Assembly (NCBI GenBank): GCA_026122225.1
Contig: JANEZZ010001570.1
Location: 1,178,001 to 1,242,000 of the forward strand
Direction of reading: 5' to 3'
Length of the DNA stretch: 64,000 nucleotides
Origin: Heloderma charlesbogerti
Taxonomy: Eukaryota > Chordata > Lepidosauria > Squamata > Helodermatidae
Position 1 is the stretch's first letter; the number at the start of each line of letters is the position of its first letter. The translations under genes were made by a program, and so were the position numbers. Below the pieces are notes generated by a model. That model had not been told where the DNA came from, searched no databases, and worked only from the letters and a program-made list of their open reading frames with translations. This document shows, piece after piece, positions 24,234 through 36,955 of this stretch.

Positions 24234-24597
24234 CGTGATAGGCTACGTAAATCCTTGCGTAGCCTATCACGGCTGACTCTGGGGAAAAAAAAAAAGCACG
24301 TATGCAAATGGCAGCGCCCATGGGTGCCGCCATTTGCGTATGTGCTTTTTCCCCCCCCCAAAGTCAGCCGTGATAGGCTACGTAAGGAATTACGTAGCCT
24401 ATCATGGCTGACTGCAGGGACACAAATGGTGGCGGCTATGGCCGCCGCCATTTGCGTCCTGGCCGGCCAGGAGGATTCGCAGCCGGAGGGACGGGGCGCC
24501 TCCCCCCCACCCAGAATTTCGGGGGGAGGGACGGAGCGCCTCCCCCCCACCGCGAAGCAAGCTGCGGGATGAGGTAAGGGACTTTTGTCCATCCCTA
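24234..24597 (-). mobile_element. FB-hAT copy 4, left half only
   Basis: The right boundary is the usual end (GAGGTAAGGGACTTTTGTCC then ATCCCTA at 24591-24597). The sequence holds the GC-rich left-end block, an ATGGTGGCGG/CCGCCGCCAT hairpin and two TAGGCTACGTAA hairpins. It then stops abruptly at 24234 without the mirrored second arm, cassette or right end. No TSD is detectable. This is a truncated or internally deleted copy. Confidence 0.75.
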
Positions 24598-27500
24598 GCT
24601 GGAGATACCACAAATTTTAAGCTGCAGCTTTCTGCAGATTGGGCAAGTGCTTTACAGTTTACTATTGATCTATAGCTCGTCCCCAATCTCTGCCTCAAGC
24701 CGAAGTAGCTCTACCACTTTCAGTTTACTTCAGCTCAGGTATACCATGGGAATTATTACCCAAGTCCTCTTGGCATGTGAAATATATCTTTATACATGTG
24801 AAATGTACTGTATGTTTATTTACCTCTCAATATTGTGGTTGTATTCAGCTATGTAACAAAGAAGCAGAGTCTCGCACCAATAGAAAATGTTTTGGAGTGG
24901 CCCCAATGGACTGCTATGATGCTATGGAAGAAGTAACCTTAAAGCTATTAAACAGTTATTTTGATCCAGTGAAAAGCCAGCTTAATTCTCACCCACCTTT
25001 TGGGGAGTGGGGGGGGGTGAACTACTTTTGGAAGCATGTTCTTTCTCTCCCACCCCTCATCACCTACAAACACCAGTGAAAATTAACTTGATCTGATCAG
25101 TTCCAGAATATACACCCAGTAGTATGTTATCTTTTAATTAAAAAAAGGGAACACACTCTGGCTGCACTAATTGTGCTACTGTTAGTTTAGCAGTACAGAG
25201 ACAAATGTATCAATGTCCCAAATGCAAAATTACCCTTCCTGTAACCTGAGAAAGGTTTCCAATGTTATTCTTTCCACCTAAACCCGGTCCCTGAATCCTG
25301 GTTCCCACTGACCAAACAATTCTGGTGCAACCACTGGGGATTATGCAGTCATGTAAACATGATGATCATCGTTATTATATGCCTGTGATAATCATAGCTA
25401 TGATCAGTTGAGAGGAATTACTATTTTAACCAAATTTTATTGTGTGTGTTTTTAATTCCTATGATTGGTAGCTGCCTTGAGTCCCATTTTCTTGGTGGAA
25501 AGGCAGGGATCAAATCAAATCAATAAATTAAATCAAAATTAAATCAAATTAGATTTACAGATGGTGAAGATTTAAGTACTCTCTCATCATAGAGACATGT
25601 CTCTGGATGCACAATGGTTCAAAGAGTGACATTCCCTGTTGACAGATATCCTGAAATCACTGTTTCAATCCATCATTTCCCCATCTTTCCTGAAACCCCC
25701 AGAAGGCCAGAACCACTTAACTTGACGGCTAAATTTGGTCCTGCATATTTAGCAACTGAGGGATAACAGCTAGCCTGTTTCACCTGTATACTCTTCTGTG
25801 TCTGCACCCGTTCCTATTCAGTGTATGCACCCCCAAAGAGTGTAAAGTACTTCAGTTAGGATGGGGGAAGCAACTTAATTCCCTATCCCTCCATGTCAAA
25901 TCTGCCCCCTCCACATCAAAGGGAACACTATGAGGTGTGAGTGATGCAGGTAATCTCTGAACAGCCTCTCATCTGCTATGATGAGAGGCTGTGCAGAGAC
26001 CTTCCACCTCTCAACCTGAGATGACTCAAAAGATATAAGAACAAATATTAGGATGTGGCAGGGATGGACAAATCCACTTTCTGTCAATTTCATTTCATCT
26101 CAGTTCCTCATTTCTCCCACTGCAGTTCTGCATCAATTTGTTAATTTTTTTTTTTTAAAGTCCACATGAAAATGTATACGCATTTTTGTACACATTTCTT
26201 GTAATATGCACATTTTTATACACATTTTTGCCTAATATATGCATTTTTGTAAGCACTTTCCCCTTACATGATGCTTTTTCTGGGACATCTTCCCCTAATA
26301 TATGCAGGTTTGTGTTTGCTTTTACCTAATATACACATTTTCTCCTCCATCCTTAGGGTAAGGGGACATGGATCTCCAAATACTTGCTTATCAAGAGAGA
26401 TGAAAAATTGGGGGAAGCAGAAATCTCCCCAAAAAGTTTTTTTCTGTGTTCTATTTGAGGAGCAATGGAAGAAACCACAAAGGGAAAGAAAATCATCATG
26501 TGCTATAGGCAGAGGTCTCTCTGCAGCTGTCTTCCCAATTGTAGGAACATTGCTCTAATGTCTTGCCGCTTATGCTCAATGCTTAAATTTAAGATGAAAT
26601 AAAAACTTTATAAGAATAGAATTTTAATGCTTGAAGAATGTGATTGGATATTGTCTGATCTTTCACACTCTGAATGACAGATCTACTAGAAGTCTTCCTC
26701 TTATTCTTATGATTGAATTATCTTCCCCATGATTTCTACTGTGTTGTATGAACTGTACTTGAACTCAACTAAAGTGCTGTTGCATGGACATCAAGTAAGC
26801 AGTCATAATGAAAATGAATCCCTAGGGCCTTACTTTATCCCTGTAATACCATATTTTATCTCCAAATCAAATAATATTTCTTTTGATCTCATTTTTTTCC
26901 ATTTGAACATTTATCCCATATACTACAAAGCTTATGATTTGTAGTATTACTTGTTAACTTTTTTTGTGTGTGGTTAGTTCTACATAGTCAGTGGGCTGCC
27001 CTAGACTACGAAAGTTGGCAGCGTAACATGGTCACTAATCATTGGACATCGACCTAAGTATTTCTCATTTTGTTATGAGAAATATAGTAAGTAGATACTT
27101 CTCATCGACTTACTATAGAGAGTTGTGATGTGTTTTGAAACCAAAGTGGTAACTCATTTGCATATAAGGCAACAGCTGGAGCTGTTACTAGTCTGAAATG
27201 ACAAACTGTATTGAAAAGGGCTGTGAGATAATTCCTTTAGTCCCAGCCCCACATTTGCCATCCCTGCATTAGCATCAATATCTGGGGCTGGATCTAGGTC
27301 CATCGTTCCACCAGTAGAAGAATACCACTTTTGGAACAGGACTTCCATGTCCTCTCCTTCCCCCTGCAGCCCTCCAATAGGCCCTCCAAATCTGCTCTGA
27401 AATGTTGAGGGTTTGGAAGGTGCACAGGGTGGGGGAGGTTGCAGAGGTCAGGAAAGGATATGGAAATCCCATTCAATAAGTGATATCCTTCTGCTGCCAG

Positions 27501-28698
27501 AACAGCAGATCTGGATCCAACCCCTGAAGTTGGGAAGCTTTCACACATATGTTTTGTCCCTTTACATGAAATTGGCCTATGTTATCAGGGTTCTACAATC
27601 CAGGGAAGCCTTTACATGTAAAGGTGTCTGTGTGAAGGGTCCCCCACGTCAGACATGCATGGATGATGGGGCTGGGACTGTGCAACATCAGCATCAGAAC
27701 TAAAGGCACAATTATACCACCCCTTTAGGTCTGGTTTTAAAAATATATCATATAACAGACAAAACCGGACTTTCAAGAATATCCACTCATAGTCCTAATT
27801 CAGGTCTCAAAGACATCATAATACATATATATTTCAATCTTCAGCTCCATATATTATTGTGCACATAATGGTATTTCACTGAAGAAGGGTTTGCAAATGC
27901 CTGTTATGCAGAATCAGTATGCTCGACATCCAAAATCCAGACAGGAACAGTACCCATCCACATGCTCATTGCTGCTGGTCCAAATGTTCCATCTTCTGAC
28001 ACTCCCTTTCCAATTTTCATATTTTGTCACCTATGATAAAAAAGCTGTCTCCTGTGTGTTCTCTAAGGACTCAATCCTTTGGTTAGTATCACACCTCCAT
28101 TTTCCAACCTCGAGTGGGGTTAGAGATGCAGGACGATGAGTTGGTTGCTATACTTCTGGCTGAAGAACACAACCAAATTCCTGATACTGAACCTGATCAT
28201 CTACCTGGGGACTCAAAGCCAGGATCCTTGTAGATACTTCCCCGCAAGCTCAGTTCAGCCAAGGAGCCAAGCACTTAGCATTCCACAATGTCTGTCCAAT
28301 AGTGTAGGGAGCACAAGGGTGAGAAGCCACAAAGAGGAGGAGATGCACTATGTTCAGGCCAGGGGTTAATACGCCACATCCCCTTAGACTGGGTGGGTGA
28401 AACCTAGAAGAGACAATTACTAATCCTTCAGCTTTTATTGGAGCAAGTTGTGGACATATAGAGCTATCTGAGGTGCCAAGATCCGCTGCCTTGGGGGATC
28501 CTGCTGAAGAACATCAGAGCCTGCACCAGCATGAGAACACCTCATCCCTTTGGGCTGGTCCTATGAGCTGGGATCCTACTAGCCACCAATGCTGCTATGA
28601 GAATGCTCAGAGAATATACCTGCAACACAAACTGGTTGAAAATACTAATTCCCTCTTCCTTGGCCACAGCAGTTCAGTCATGGGGGCTCAGGACCTCT
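24598..28698. other. Interval without a recognised gene
   Basis: It contains a SINE/LINE-like tail at about 25455-25560 (GTAGCTGCCTTGAGTCC plus AAATCAA repeats). A repeat rich in GCATTTTTGTACACATTT at about 26050-26360 resembles those at 8215 and 12785. The rest is A/T-rich and shows nothing coding. Confidence 0.4.
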
Positions 28699-28710
28699 CT
28701 CACTACCCTT

Positions 28711-31700
28711 TGTTGTTGTTCAGTCGTTCAGTCGTGTCTGACTCTTCGTGACCCCATGGACCATAGCACGCCAGGCCTTCCTGTCCTGCGCACTCTCCCG
28801 GAGTGTGCTCAGGTTCATATTCATTGCATCGGTGATGCTATCTAGCCATCTCATCCTCTGCTGTCCCCTTCTCCTTTTGCCTTCAGTCTTTCCCAGCATC
28901 AGGGTCTTTTCCAGAGAGTTTTCTCTTCGCATTAGGTGGCCAAAATATTTGAGCTTCAGCTTCAGTATCTGTCCTTCCAATGAGCAGTCAGGGTTGATTT
29001 CCTTTAGGATTGACTGATATGACTTCCTTGCAGTCCAGGGGACTCGTAAGAGTCTTCTCCAGCACCACAGTTCGAAAGCATCAATTCTTCGGCGCTCAGC
29101 CTTCCTTATACTCCAGCTCTCACAGCCATACATTACTACTGGGAAAACCATAGCTTTGATTAGACGGACCTTTGTCGGCAAGGTGATGTCTCTGCTTCTT
29201 ACTACGCTGCCTAGGTTTGCCATAGCTTTCCTCCCAAGGAGCAAGCGTCTTTTAATTTCATGGCTACAGTCACCATCGGCGGTGATCATGGAGCCCAAGA
29301 AAGTAAAATCTGTCACTGTTTCCATTTCTTCCCCTTCTATATGCCAGGAAGTGATAGGGCCAGATGCCATGATCTTAGTTTTTTTAATGTTGAGTTTCAA
29401 ACCAGCTTTTGCACTCTCCTCTTTCACCCTCAACAAGAGGCTCTTTAGATCCTCTTCACTTTCTGCCATTAGGGTGGTATCGTCTGCATATCGGAGGTTG
29501 TTGATAATTCTCCCAGCAATCTTAATTCCGACCTCTGATTCATCCAACCCAGCATTTCTCATGATGTACTCTGCATATAAGTTAAATAAGCAGGGTGACA
29601 ATATGCAGCCTTGTCGTACTCCTTTCCCAATTTTGAACCAATCGGTTGTTCCATGTCTGGTTCTTACTGTTGCTTCTTGACCCTCGTACAGGTTTCTCAG
29701 GAGACAGGTAAGGTGGTCTGGTACTCCCATCACTTTCAGAATTTGCCACAGTTTGTTGTGATCCACACAATCAAAGGCTTTAGCGTAGTCAATGAAGCAG
29801 AAATAGACGTTTTTCTGGAATTCTCTTGCTTTCTCCATGATGCAGCGAATGTTGGCGATTTGATCTCTAGTTCCTCTGCCTCTTCGAAACCCAGCTTGTA
29901 CTTCTGGTAGTTCTCGGTTCGCATACTGCTGAAGCCTAGCTTGTAGGATTTTGAGCATCACCTTGCTGGCATGTGAAATGAGCGCAATTGTGCAGTAGTT
30001 TGAACACTCTTTGGCATTTCCCTTCTTTGGAATTGGAATGTAAACTGACCTTTTCCAGTCTTGCGGCCATTGCTGAGTGTTCCAAATTTGTTGGCATATT
30101 GAATGCAGCACTTTAACAGCATCATCTTTTAGGATTTTAAATAGCTCAGCTGGAATACTGTCATCTCCGCTAGCTTTGTTGTTACTAATGCTTCCTAAGG
30201 CCCACTTGACTTCACTCTCGAGGATGTCCGGCTCAAGTTCAGTGACCGCACTATCATGGCTATCAAGGACATTACTATCATGGCTATCAAGGACAATAAG
30301 ATCTTTCCTGTATAGTTCTTCTGTGTATTCTTTCCACCTCTTCTTAATCTCATCTGCTTCTGTGAGGTCCCTGCCTTCTTTGTCCTTTATCATGCCCGTC
30401 TTTGCACAAAACATTCCCTTGAGATCTCCAATTTTCTTGAAGAGATCTCTAGTCTTTCCCATTCTGTTGTTTTCCTCGATTTCTTTGCATTGTTCATTTA
30501 AGAAGGCCTTCTTGTCTCTCCTTGCTATTCTCTGCAACTCTGCATTCAGTTGGATATATCTTCCCCTTTCTCCCTTGCTTTTCGCTTCCCTTCTTTCCTC
30601 AGCTCCTTGTAAAGCCTCATCAGACAGCCACTTGGCTTTCTTGCATTTCTTTTTCTTTGGGATGGATTGAGTTGCTGCCTCCTGAACAATGTTACAGACC
30701 TCCGTCCATAGTTCCTCAGGCACTCTTGTCTATCAGGTCTAATCCCTGAAATCTATTCCTCACCTCCACTGTATATTCATCAGGGATATGATTTAGGTCA
30801 TACCTGAATGGTTTAGTGGTTTTCCCTATGTTCTTCAATTTAAGCTGAAATTTTGCAACAAGAAGCTCATGATCTGAGCCACAGTCAGCTCCAGGTCTTG
30901 TTTTGACTGACTGTATGGAGCTTCTCCATCTTTGGCTGCAAAGGACATAATCAATCTGATTTCGATATTGACCATCTGGTGATGTCCATGTGTAGAGTCA
31001 TCTCTTGTGCTGTTGGAAAAGAGTGTTTGCTATGATCAGCGTGTTCTCTTGGCAAAACTCTATTAGCTTTTGTCCTGCTTCATTTTGTACACCAAGGCCA
31101 TGCCTGCCTGTTATCCCGGTGATTTCTTGACTTCCTACTTTAGCATTCCAGTCCCCTATGATGAAGAGGACATCTTTTTTTGGTGTTAGTTCTAGAAGGT
31201 GTTGTAGGTCTTCATAGAACCGATCAACCTCAGCTTCTTCGGCATCAGTGGTTGGGGCATAGATTTGAATTACTTTGATGTTGAATGGTTTGCCTTGGAT
31301 TCGTACTGAGATCATTCTATCATTTTAAAGATTTTACCCCAGTACTGCTTTTCCCACCCTTTTGTTGACTATGAGTGCTACTCCATTTCTTCTAAGGGAT
31401 TCTTGCCCACAATAGTAGATATGATGGTCACCTGAATTAAATTCGCCCATGCCTGTCCATTTTAGTTCGCTGATTCCCAAGATGTCGATGTTCAATCTTG
31501 CCATCTCATGTTTGACCACCTCCAGCTTACCTTGATTCATTGACCTGACATTCCAGGTTCCTAAACAATATTGTTCTTTACAGCATCGGACTTTCTTTTC
31601 ACCACCAGACACATCCACAGCTGAGTGTCCTTTTGGGTTTGGCCCAGCCGCTTCACTCTTTCTGGCGCTACTTGGAAATACCCTCTGCTCTTCCCCAGTA

Positions 31701-31953
31701 GTATATTGGACACCTTCCGACCTGAGGGGCTCATCTTCCGGTGTCATATCTTTTAGCCTTGTGATACGTTCCATGGGGTTTTCTTGGCAAGAATACTGGA
31801 ATGGGTTGCCATTTCCTTCTCCAGTGGACCACATTTTGTCAGAACTCTCTGCCATGACCTGTCTATCTTGGGTGGCCCTGCACGGCATAGCTTATGGCTT
31901 CACTGAGTTACGCAAGCCCCTTCGCCACAACAAGGCAGTGATCCATGAAGGGG
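28711..31953 (-). mobile_element. BovB (RTE-clade) LINE, full length but inactive
   Basis: On the minus strand it runs from CCCCTTCATGGATCACTGCC (5' end at 31953) to a (TTG)n tail (plus-strand view at 28711). A 12-bp duplication CTCACTACCCTT flanks it at 28699-28710 and 31954-31965. Both ends match the intact BovB at 38046-41265. RTE elements move by target-primed reverse transcription, and this copy is a normal full-length insertion that later decayed. It faces the other copy in inverted orientation about 6 kb away. Confidence 0.95.
28720..31888 (-). pseudogene. BovB endonuclease/reverse transcriptase pseudogene
   Basis: The reading frame corresponds to the intact ORF at 38111-41254, from the same ATG at 31888. 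It is broken by three stops and one frameshift. TAC became TAA at 31334-31336, AAA became TAA at 31325-31327, and CGA became TGA at 30998-31000 (a CpG transition). A one-base insertion near 30724-30730 shifts the frame just before the RT half. The RT half (28720-30723, 667 residues) is still open and keeps YADD and RQGCILSP. By hand count it differs from the intact copy by about 30 substitutions over roughly 660 residues. It also carries a 24-bp tandem duplication at 30250-30297 that adds eight residues. Confidence 0.93.
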
Positions 31954-31965
31954 CTCACTACCCTT

Positions 31966-33971
31966 ACTAAGCAACAATTCCCAGGGCTCTTTGGGAGAAG
32001 CTGAATTGACATATAAAGCAAATATATATTAGGGCTGTGCATGGACCTCCCACTTTGCTTCAGATGCTGCTTCGGACCCTCCCAATCAGCCCCAGTTTGA
32101 GTCGGACCGATTTGGACCCCCTCCGCTTCAACTTGGATCCCGATCTGAAGTGCGATTTGGATATCTGCATCACTCGGTTTGGGCGTTTTCCCATTGGCTT
32201 GCACAGGAAAATACAAATGGCCATAACTTTTTCAGTTTTCATGACAAAAACATGAAACTTGGCATCCTCTCTGCTCTCATGGAGGGGATCCGACTTGCCA
32301 AATGTTGGACAGTTTGGCTAGGTACATTTTGTGCTAGGTGCAGCTGAAATGTGATTTCCCCCCACAAAAACTATCAAAGCAAAGAGCGATACCTCTCAGG
32401 TCAGCGCCTCCCCCTCCTCCTGCCTGCTCATCTGTCAAGGACTGCTAGCTGTCTCCTGGTTGCAAGGAGGAGATGGCTAGCTAGTGGCTGGCATGTGCGC
32501 CACGCTGCTCATCAGTTATCCTTGACAGCCAACCAGGTAGGAGGAGGTGTGGTGCATGCCTCCTGCCTGGGCGCTTCACAGTACTTTTTGTGTATAAGTC
32601 TATGTGCTTTGTGTATAAATCTATGTGCACACATATAAATGCACAGAAAGTGTTGTGAATTGCCCATATACTCAAGATTCATGGCACTTTTTGCATCTAC
32701 GTCTATGTGCACATAGACGTCCAATTGCCATGTATTTTTTTTTTTAAAAAAACTCCATGGTGATCGGGGTGGAGGGGAAGGGACCGGCAAGTGGAACATG
32801 GGCTGGGTGGGTGGGTGTCCAGAGAACACCACCAGAATGATCTCTGTCTCTGAAACGCAGCTGTTTTCTCCAGTTATTCAGTCTCTCCACCATCACCACT
32901 GTCACTGATAGGAGATTGCTGGGTTACATTCAGCCCTGATTTGGCAACTAGAGTTTCCATTTGTCAAAGCTCCCTCCCTCCTCTTCCTCTCCCCTTCCCC
33001 CCTCCCTCCTCCTCAACCCCTCGCTGAACTTTCTCAAGTTGATACTTTTGACACCAGACTGTCTGGGCTGCTCAGAACGAATCACCGAGTCAGACGAGGT
33101 GCTTCGTATGCAAGCTGCTTTGCTTTGGGGCACCTCATTGCTGTTCTGTTCCACCTCGTATCATGTGGAGGCACCTCCTAAGCAGCCCGCTTCAACTTGT
33201 TATTTGGGCTTTGGACTGAAGCTGTGCACATCCCCAAGATATATGTGTCATTTTTAGTGATACCTGAAGTTCCTGAACTGCTGAAGAAGCTTTTGGAGAG
33301 TAGAGAGATGACTTCTTTGCATCACTGTAGCACGCTAAACAACAAAGCACATATGGAAGGAAAGAGCATAGGTGTGCTGTAGCGGTGCTCATTATGTATT
33401 CAAATTACAACCACAGACTGCTGTGCACTGTAGCTTCGAACCACCCCACCCCCTGGCCCCAGAAAGCTTCCTGCAGACACCCATGCATACAACGACCATC
33501 ACTCTAGTACAGCCTTCCTCAACCTGGTGCACTCCAGATGTGTTGGACTGCAACTCCCATCACTCCCAGCCAAGCATTTATGGAGCTTTTAGGGTTTTGA
33601 AAGAGCAAATGCAACAAACCTCCATGGTTCTCTGGTTGTATATTCATAAGATCATTTTATTTGTTATTTGTGATCCACACACCCAAAGACATTTGGTCAA
33701 TAATAGACTCTGAACTAGAACTAATATATACCATGATGTTTTCCTTCATGAGATGGGACAGCTTATTTAAAGAGGCAAAAATGATCCTGTAGGCATGCAA
33801 TTTTCAACATAACACATCTGTCCATTTCAAGCTTCATTTTAACAGTGGCAAAATTACTTAATTTGCTTTTTGCTATGCATCAAAAGAAAATGTTATCATT
33901 AGAAGAGCTAGAAATATCCATGCCTTATTATATAGGATCAATTATTATTAAAGCAAAAAAAGCTTCTATTT
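31966..33971. other. Interval without a recognised gene
   Basis: At about 32036 a repeat begins TAGGGCTGTGCATGG, resembling the end of a reptile hAT element. Its other end was not found. A fragment near 33505-33580 (CTCCAGATGTGTTGG, CAACTCCCATCACTCCC) is half of the MITE type at the window start. The remainder has no recognised gene. Confidence 0.4.
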
Positions 33972-34023
33972 ATTGATTGGTCCTTGCTTTCTTTGATTAA
34001 AATAATAAATCTAGCCAATAACG
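33972..34023 (-). repeat. 52-bp source arm of a perfect inverted duplication
   Basis: This 52-bp stretch (starting ATTGATTGGTCC, ending CCAATAACG) is the exact reverse complement of 34475-34526. The second copy sits inside a foldback element, so this one is likely the template and the other the copy. Confidence 0.9.
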
Positions 34024-34474
34024 CAACATCCAAATGTCAGGGCTCAGCAAATGTGAATGGGTTGCTGGCAGAAACGGCTTTGACATTTGACCAAGAGAGT
34101 CCCTTAAGTACCCTTGAATATAGGTTGTTCTGACATGTGGGGCCTACATGCTTTTTCCATAAATTGATCTGTAATGCAAATATGAAACTTACACTGGTAT
34201 GAATGAATATACATATTATATTATTTGCCTTTTGAATTCTGTCCCTTATGAACAACATTGATTCTTTCTCTTATGCTAGTTATTACATATAGCAAGATCT
34301 TTTCTTTTCTTTTTTGAAATATAAAAGTTCAATTTTAGTACATAAAAGCAAGCCACACTGGAGTAGGGATGTCAGAGAATTCCACCACAGACTGAAACGG
34401 GATCGAATTCCCTTCAGTCCGTGCCACAGAATCCTCTGCGGAACAGCACCACGAGGTCCTGTGGAGCCAGCAGT

Positions 34475-34526
34475 CGTTATTGGCTAGATTTATTATTTTA
34501 ATCAAAGAAAGCAAGGACCAATCAAT
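34475..34526 (+). repeat. 52-bp filler, exact inverted copy of 33972-34023
   Basis: All 52 bases match the reverse complement of sequence 450 bp upstream. It sits exactly at the internal deletion junction of the foldback element that starts at 34364. This is the footprint expected of repair that copied nearby flanking DNA. Confidence 0.88.
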
Positions 34527-34601
34527 CTTTGTTTACAGCAACGCTGTTTTAAAGAAAGAAAAAACCTTTTAAAATGACCATGCTGGTCTGGAGCCCTGCA
34601 C

Positions 34602-35283
34602 TAGGGATGTACGAAAGTCACTTACTGTTTCGCGGATCTGCTTCGCGGTGGTGGGGGAGGTGCTCCATCCCTCCCCCCAGAATGCTGCCCGGCCGGCTCC
34701 ACTCCGTGGGGATTCTGTGGAGCCACTGGCCGGCTCCACCGGCAGCCGGACATCCAGCCGCTGAACAACAGGGGTGCAAATGGCGGCAGCTACAGCAGCC
34801 GCCATTAGTGTTCGTTATTTTTCGCCATTCTAGCCTACATAAATGTTTACGCCGGCATTTGCGTACACTGCGCCCAGCCACGGCCGGCCAGGAGACCAGC
34901 CGCCCCCGCCCCCGCCCCCACCACCCCACCCCGCCCCCGCAACTGCCGCCCCTGCCGCCGCCTCCGCCGCCGCCCTCGCTGCCCCCGCACCTCCTGCCAC
35001 CACCGCACCTTCCGCCGCCCCGCCACTGCCGCACCTTCCACTGCCGCCCCTTCCGCTACCCCCGCTGCCACTGCCCCTTCTGCCGCCACTACCGCACTGC
35101 TGCCACAACCGCCACTGAAGCCGCCACCGCATCCGCTGCATCCGCCCCAGATAAGTGCCGTCCCGGGGGGTTCTGCGGGGCGGGTTGGGGGGCAGAAAGC
35201 CATTCTGCCATGGATTCTGGGGGGCCAAATGCCAGTGCATTCGGCCTCACTGCGATCCGTGGCGGAATTCTCTGCCATCCCTA
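34602..35283 (+). mobile_element. FB-hAT copy 5 (nested)
   Basis: It starts TAGGGATGTACGAAAG and ends CTCTGCCATCCCTA. The left flank is CCCTGCAC, and the right flank CCCTCAC is the same with one base lost. It is inserted in the foldback relative starting at 34364. The usual hairpin core is mostly replaced by a CCGCC/CCACC-rich tract (34890-35150). That tract gives long but meaningless open frames, including a 258-residue proline-rich one. The cassette donor is degraded (GATAAGT near 35150), and the left donor is also mutated (CAG/TAAGTG). Confidence 0.85.
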
Positions 35284-35569
35284 CCCTCACAAGGTATTAT
35301 CCCTGCTAAGCTTTATATTTCCACATCCAGCCTTGTTGGTGATGTTCTGAGGCTAAAATGGAGAGGAGAACCAACTCTGTGCATGTCTACTCGGAAGTAA
35401 GTCTTACTGAGTTCAATGCGACTTACTCCTACACATGTCAGCACCCCACTTGCCCCCAGCTCAGCTTTGTATTTCCACATCCAGCTCATTAGCAAACCTC
35501 CTGTTAGTTATCTCAAAAGACCCTTGGATGAATCGAGGCGTCCCTGCATGAATTGAATAGCGTCCCTGC

Positions 35570-35820
35570 GTTAGCTGTTATAGGCTATGTAAGTATTTAC
35601 GTAGCCTATCACAGCAATAATGAAGAAGCAAATGGCGGCCGCAGACACGGCTGCCATTGGCAAAGCAGCGCGAACGGCACCAGGTAAGTGCTCCGTTTAG
35701 CACACCTTTCGCGGGGTGGTGGGGCGGGAGGCTTCGTTCCGCCATGGATTTCAGGGGGCCGAATGCATTGGCATTCAGCAGCCTCACTGAGATCCATGGC
35801 AGAATTCTCTAACATCCCGA
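35570..35820 (+). mobile_element. FB-hAT right half only
   Basis: One TAGGCTATGTAA hairpin, an AAATGGCGGCCG motif and CCAG/GTAAGT near 35680 lead into a right end of the second type (GATTTCAGGGGGCCGAATGC ... CTAACATCCCGA). The left half is missing. It may be the remains of the right end of the element starting at 34364, or an independent truncated copy. The flank GTAATCTG does not match any left flank. Confidence 0.6.
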
Positions 35821-35928
35821 GTAATCTGAGGATTATAATGCTTGCCTCTTATTTGAGGTGAGCATCATGAGGCCCTGAGACTCACGCTTCCAAAGATTTG
35901 ACTATATCACTCATTAAAAAGTTAGAGG

Positions 35929-36734
35929 TAGGGATGTATGAAAGTCACTTACCTTTTCGCGGATTCTGTTCATGGTGGGGGGAGGCATTCCGTCCATCCC
36001 GCCAGAATCCTCGACGGGGGGGGAGGCGATCCAGTCCTCCCCCCCCCCCGGAATCCTCGACAGCCGGCTGTGCTCCGCTGCGGCTCTGTTGAGCAGCCGG
36101 CCAGACCCAGGCCAGGGCCGTCTGCAGCCGGATTTCCAGCCGCAGAGGGCTCTGGGTAAAAAACAAAAACAAAACACGTACGCAAATGGTGGCGGCTACG
36201 GCCGCCGCCATTTGTGTTCCTTATTTTTCGCCATCTTAGTCTACGTCAATATTGACATTGACTAAGACAAAGAAAAGAAAGGGGAACACAAATAGTGTAG
36301 TGAGTGCTATTTGCATTCCCCTTTCTTTTCTTCATCTTAGTCTACGTAAATATTGACGTAGACTAAGACGGCGAAAAATAAGTAACGCAAATGGCGGTGG
36401 CTGTAGCCGCCGCCATTTGCATATGCATTTTTGTTTTTTTTAAAACCCAGACGTGATAGGCTATGTAAGTCTCTACGTAGCCTATCACGTCTATGGGGGG
36501 GGGAAGAAAAAGACCAGACTGCAAATGGTAGCGGCGGCGGCCGGTTGGAAGACCAGCCGCCGCCGCCGCTGAAGCCTCTGCTGTCTGGAACATCCGCCCC
36601 AGCTAAGTCTCGTCCCGGGGGGATCCGCGTGGGGCGGGGAGGCCGGCAGGCCATTCCGTGACGGATTTCAGGGGGCCGAATGCACTGGCATTCGGCCTCA
36701 CCGAGATCCATCATGGAATTCTCTGACATTCCGA
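35929..36734 (+). mobile_element. FB-hAT copy 6, perfect 8-bp TSD
   Basis: It starts TAGGGATGTATGAAAG and ends CTCTGACATTCCGA (end mutated), flanked by GTTAGAGG at 35921-35928 and 36735-36742. The core is a mirror around about 36300 with ATGGTGGCGG/CCGCCGCCAT and TAGTCTACGT hairpins. The left donor is AAAAG/GTAAGT. The cassette (ATGGTAGCGGCGG near 36527) has lost its donor (GCTAAGT). The right end is of the second type. Confidence 0.9.
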
Positions 36735-36955
36735 GTTAGAGGTGATGCTTCTTATGTTCCCACATTCCTTTAAGAAGACAGTTGCACACAGGCCTCTTTG
36801 TCAATAATTCCATTGAATTAATCCAGTTAACATTGTCCCCTTGGAACCACATCACTTAAGTGAAAATGCACAGAATTGCATTGTTCTTGTGTGAAAATAC
36901 TATCAATGTTGATGCAAAATTAAAGTGATATTAAGGTGCATTGCTGTACTGGAAC

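Larger units (their letters stand above)
34364..35545. mobile_element. Deleted relative of the 2.7-kb foldback element, hosting FB-hAT copy 5
   Basis: It begins TAGGGATGTCAGAG with the palindrome GACTGAAACGGG...CCCTTCAGTC, as in the larger element at 59502. After 34474 about 250 bp present in that element (roughly 59614-59866) are replaced by a 52-bp filler copied from 33972-34023. The shared body then resumes (AACCTTTTAAAATGACCATG) and is interrupted by another element at 34602-35283. It continues to about 35545, where the similarity ends. No right terminus with a matching TSD (left flank CACTGGAG) was found. Confidence 0.65.

Noticed and set aside
29156..30670. Open frames of 99-197 residues antisense to the BovB genes (also 39192-40818)
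   Set aside because: They are shadows of the BovB coding strand. The same antisense frames occur in both copies because the sense strand is conserved.
34860..35160. CpG island or host promoter
   Set aside because: The CpG-rich stretch lies wholly inside a transposon bounded by a target duplication, so its composition is explained by the element.
34574..35350. A 258-residue proline/arginine-rich open frame, with long glycine-rich frames on the other strand
   Set aside because: It spans both termini of FB-hAT copy 5 and results from GC-rich repeats. It has no domain and is open in several frames at once.
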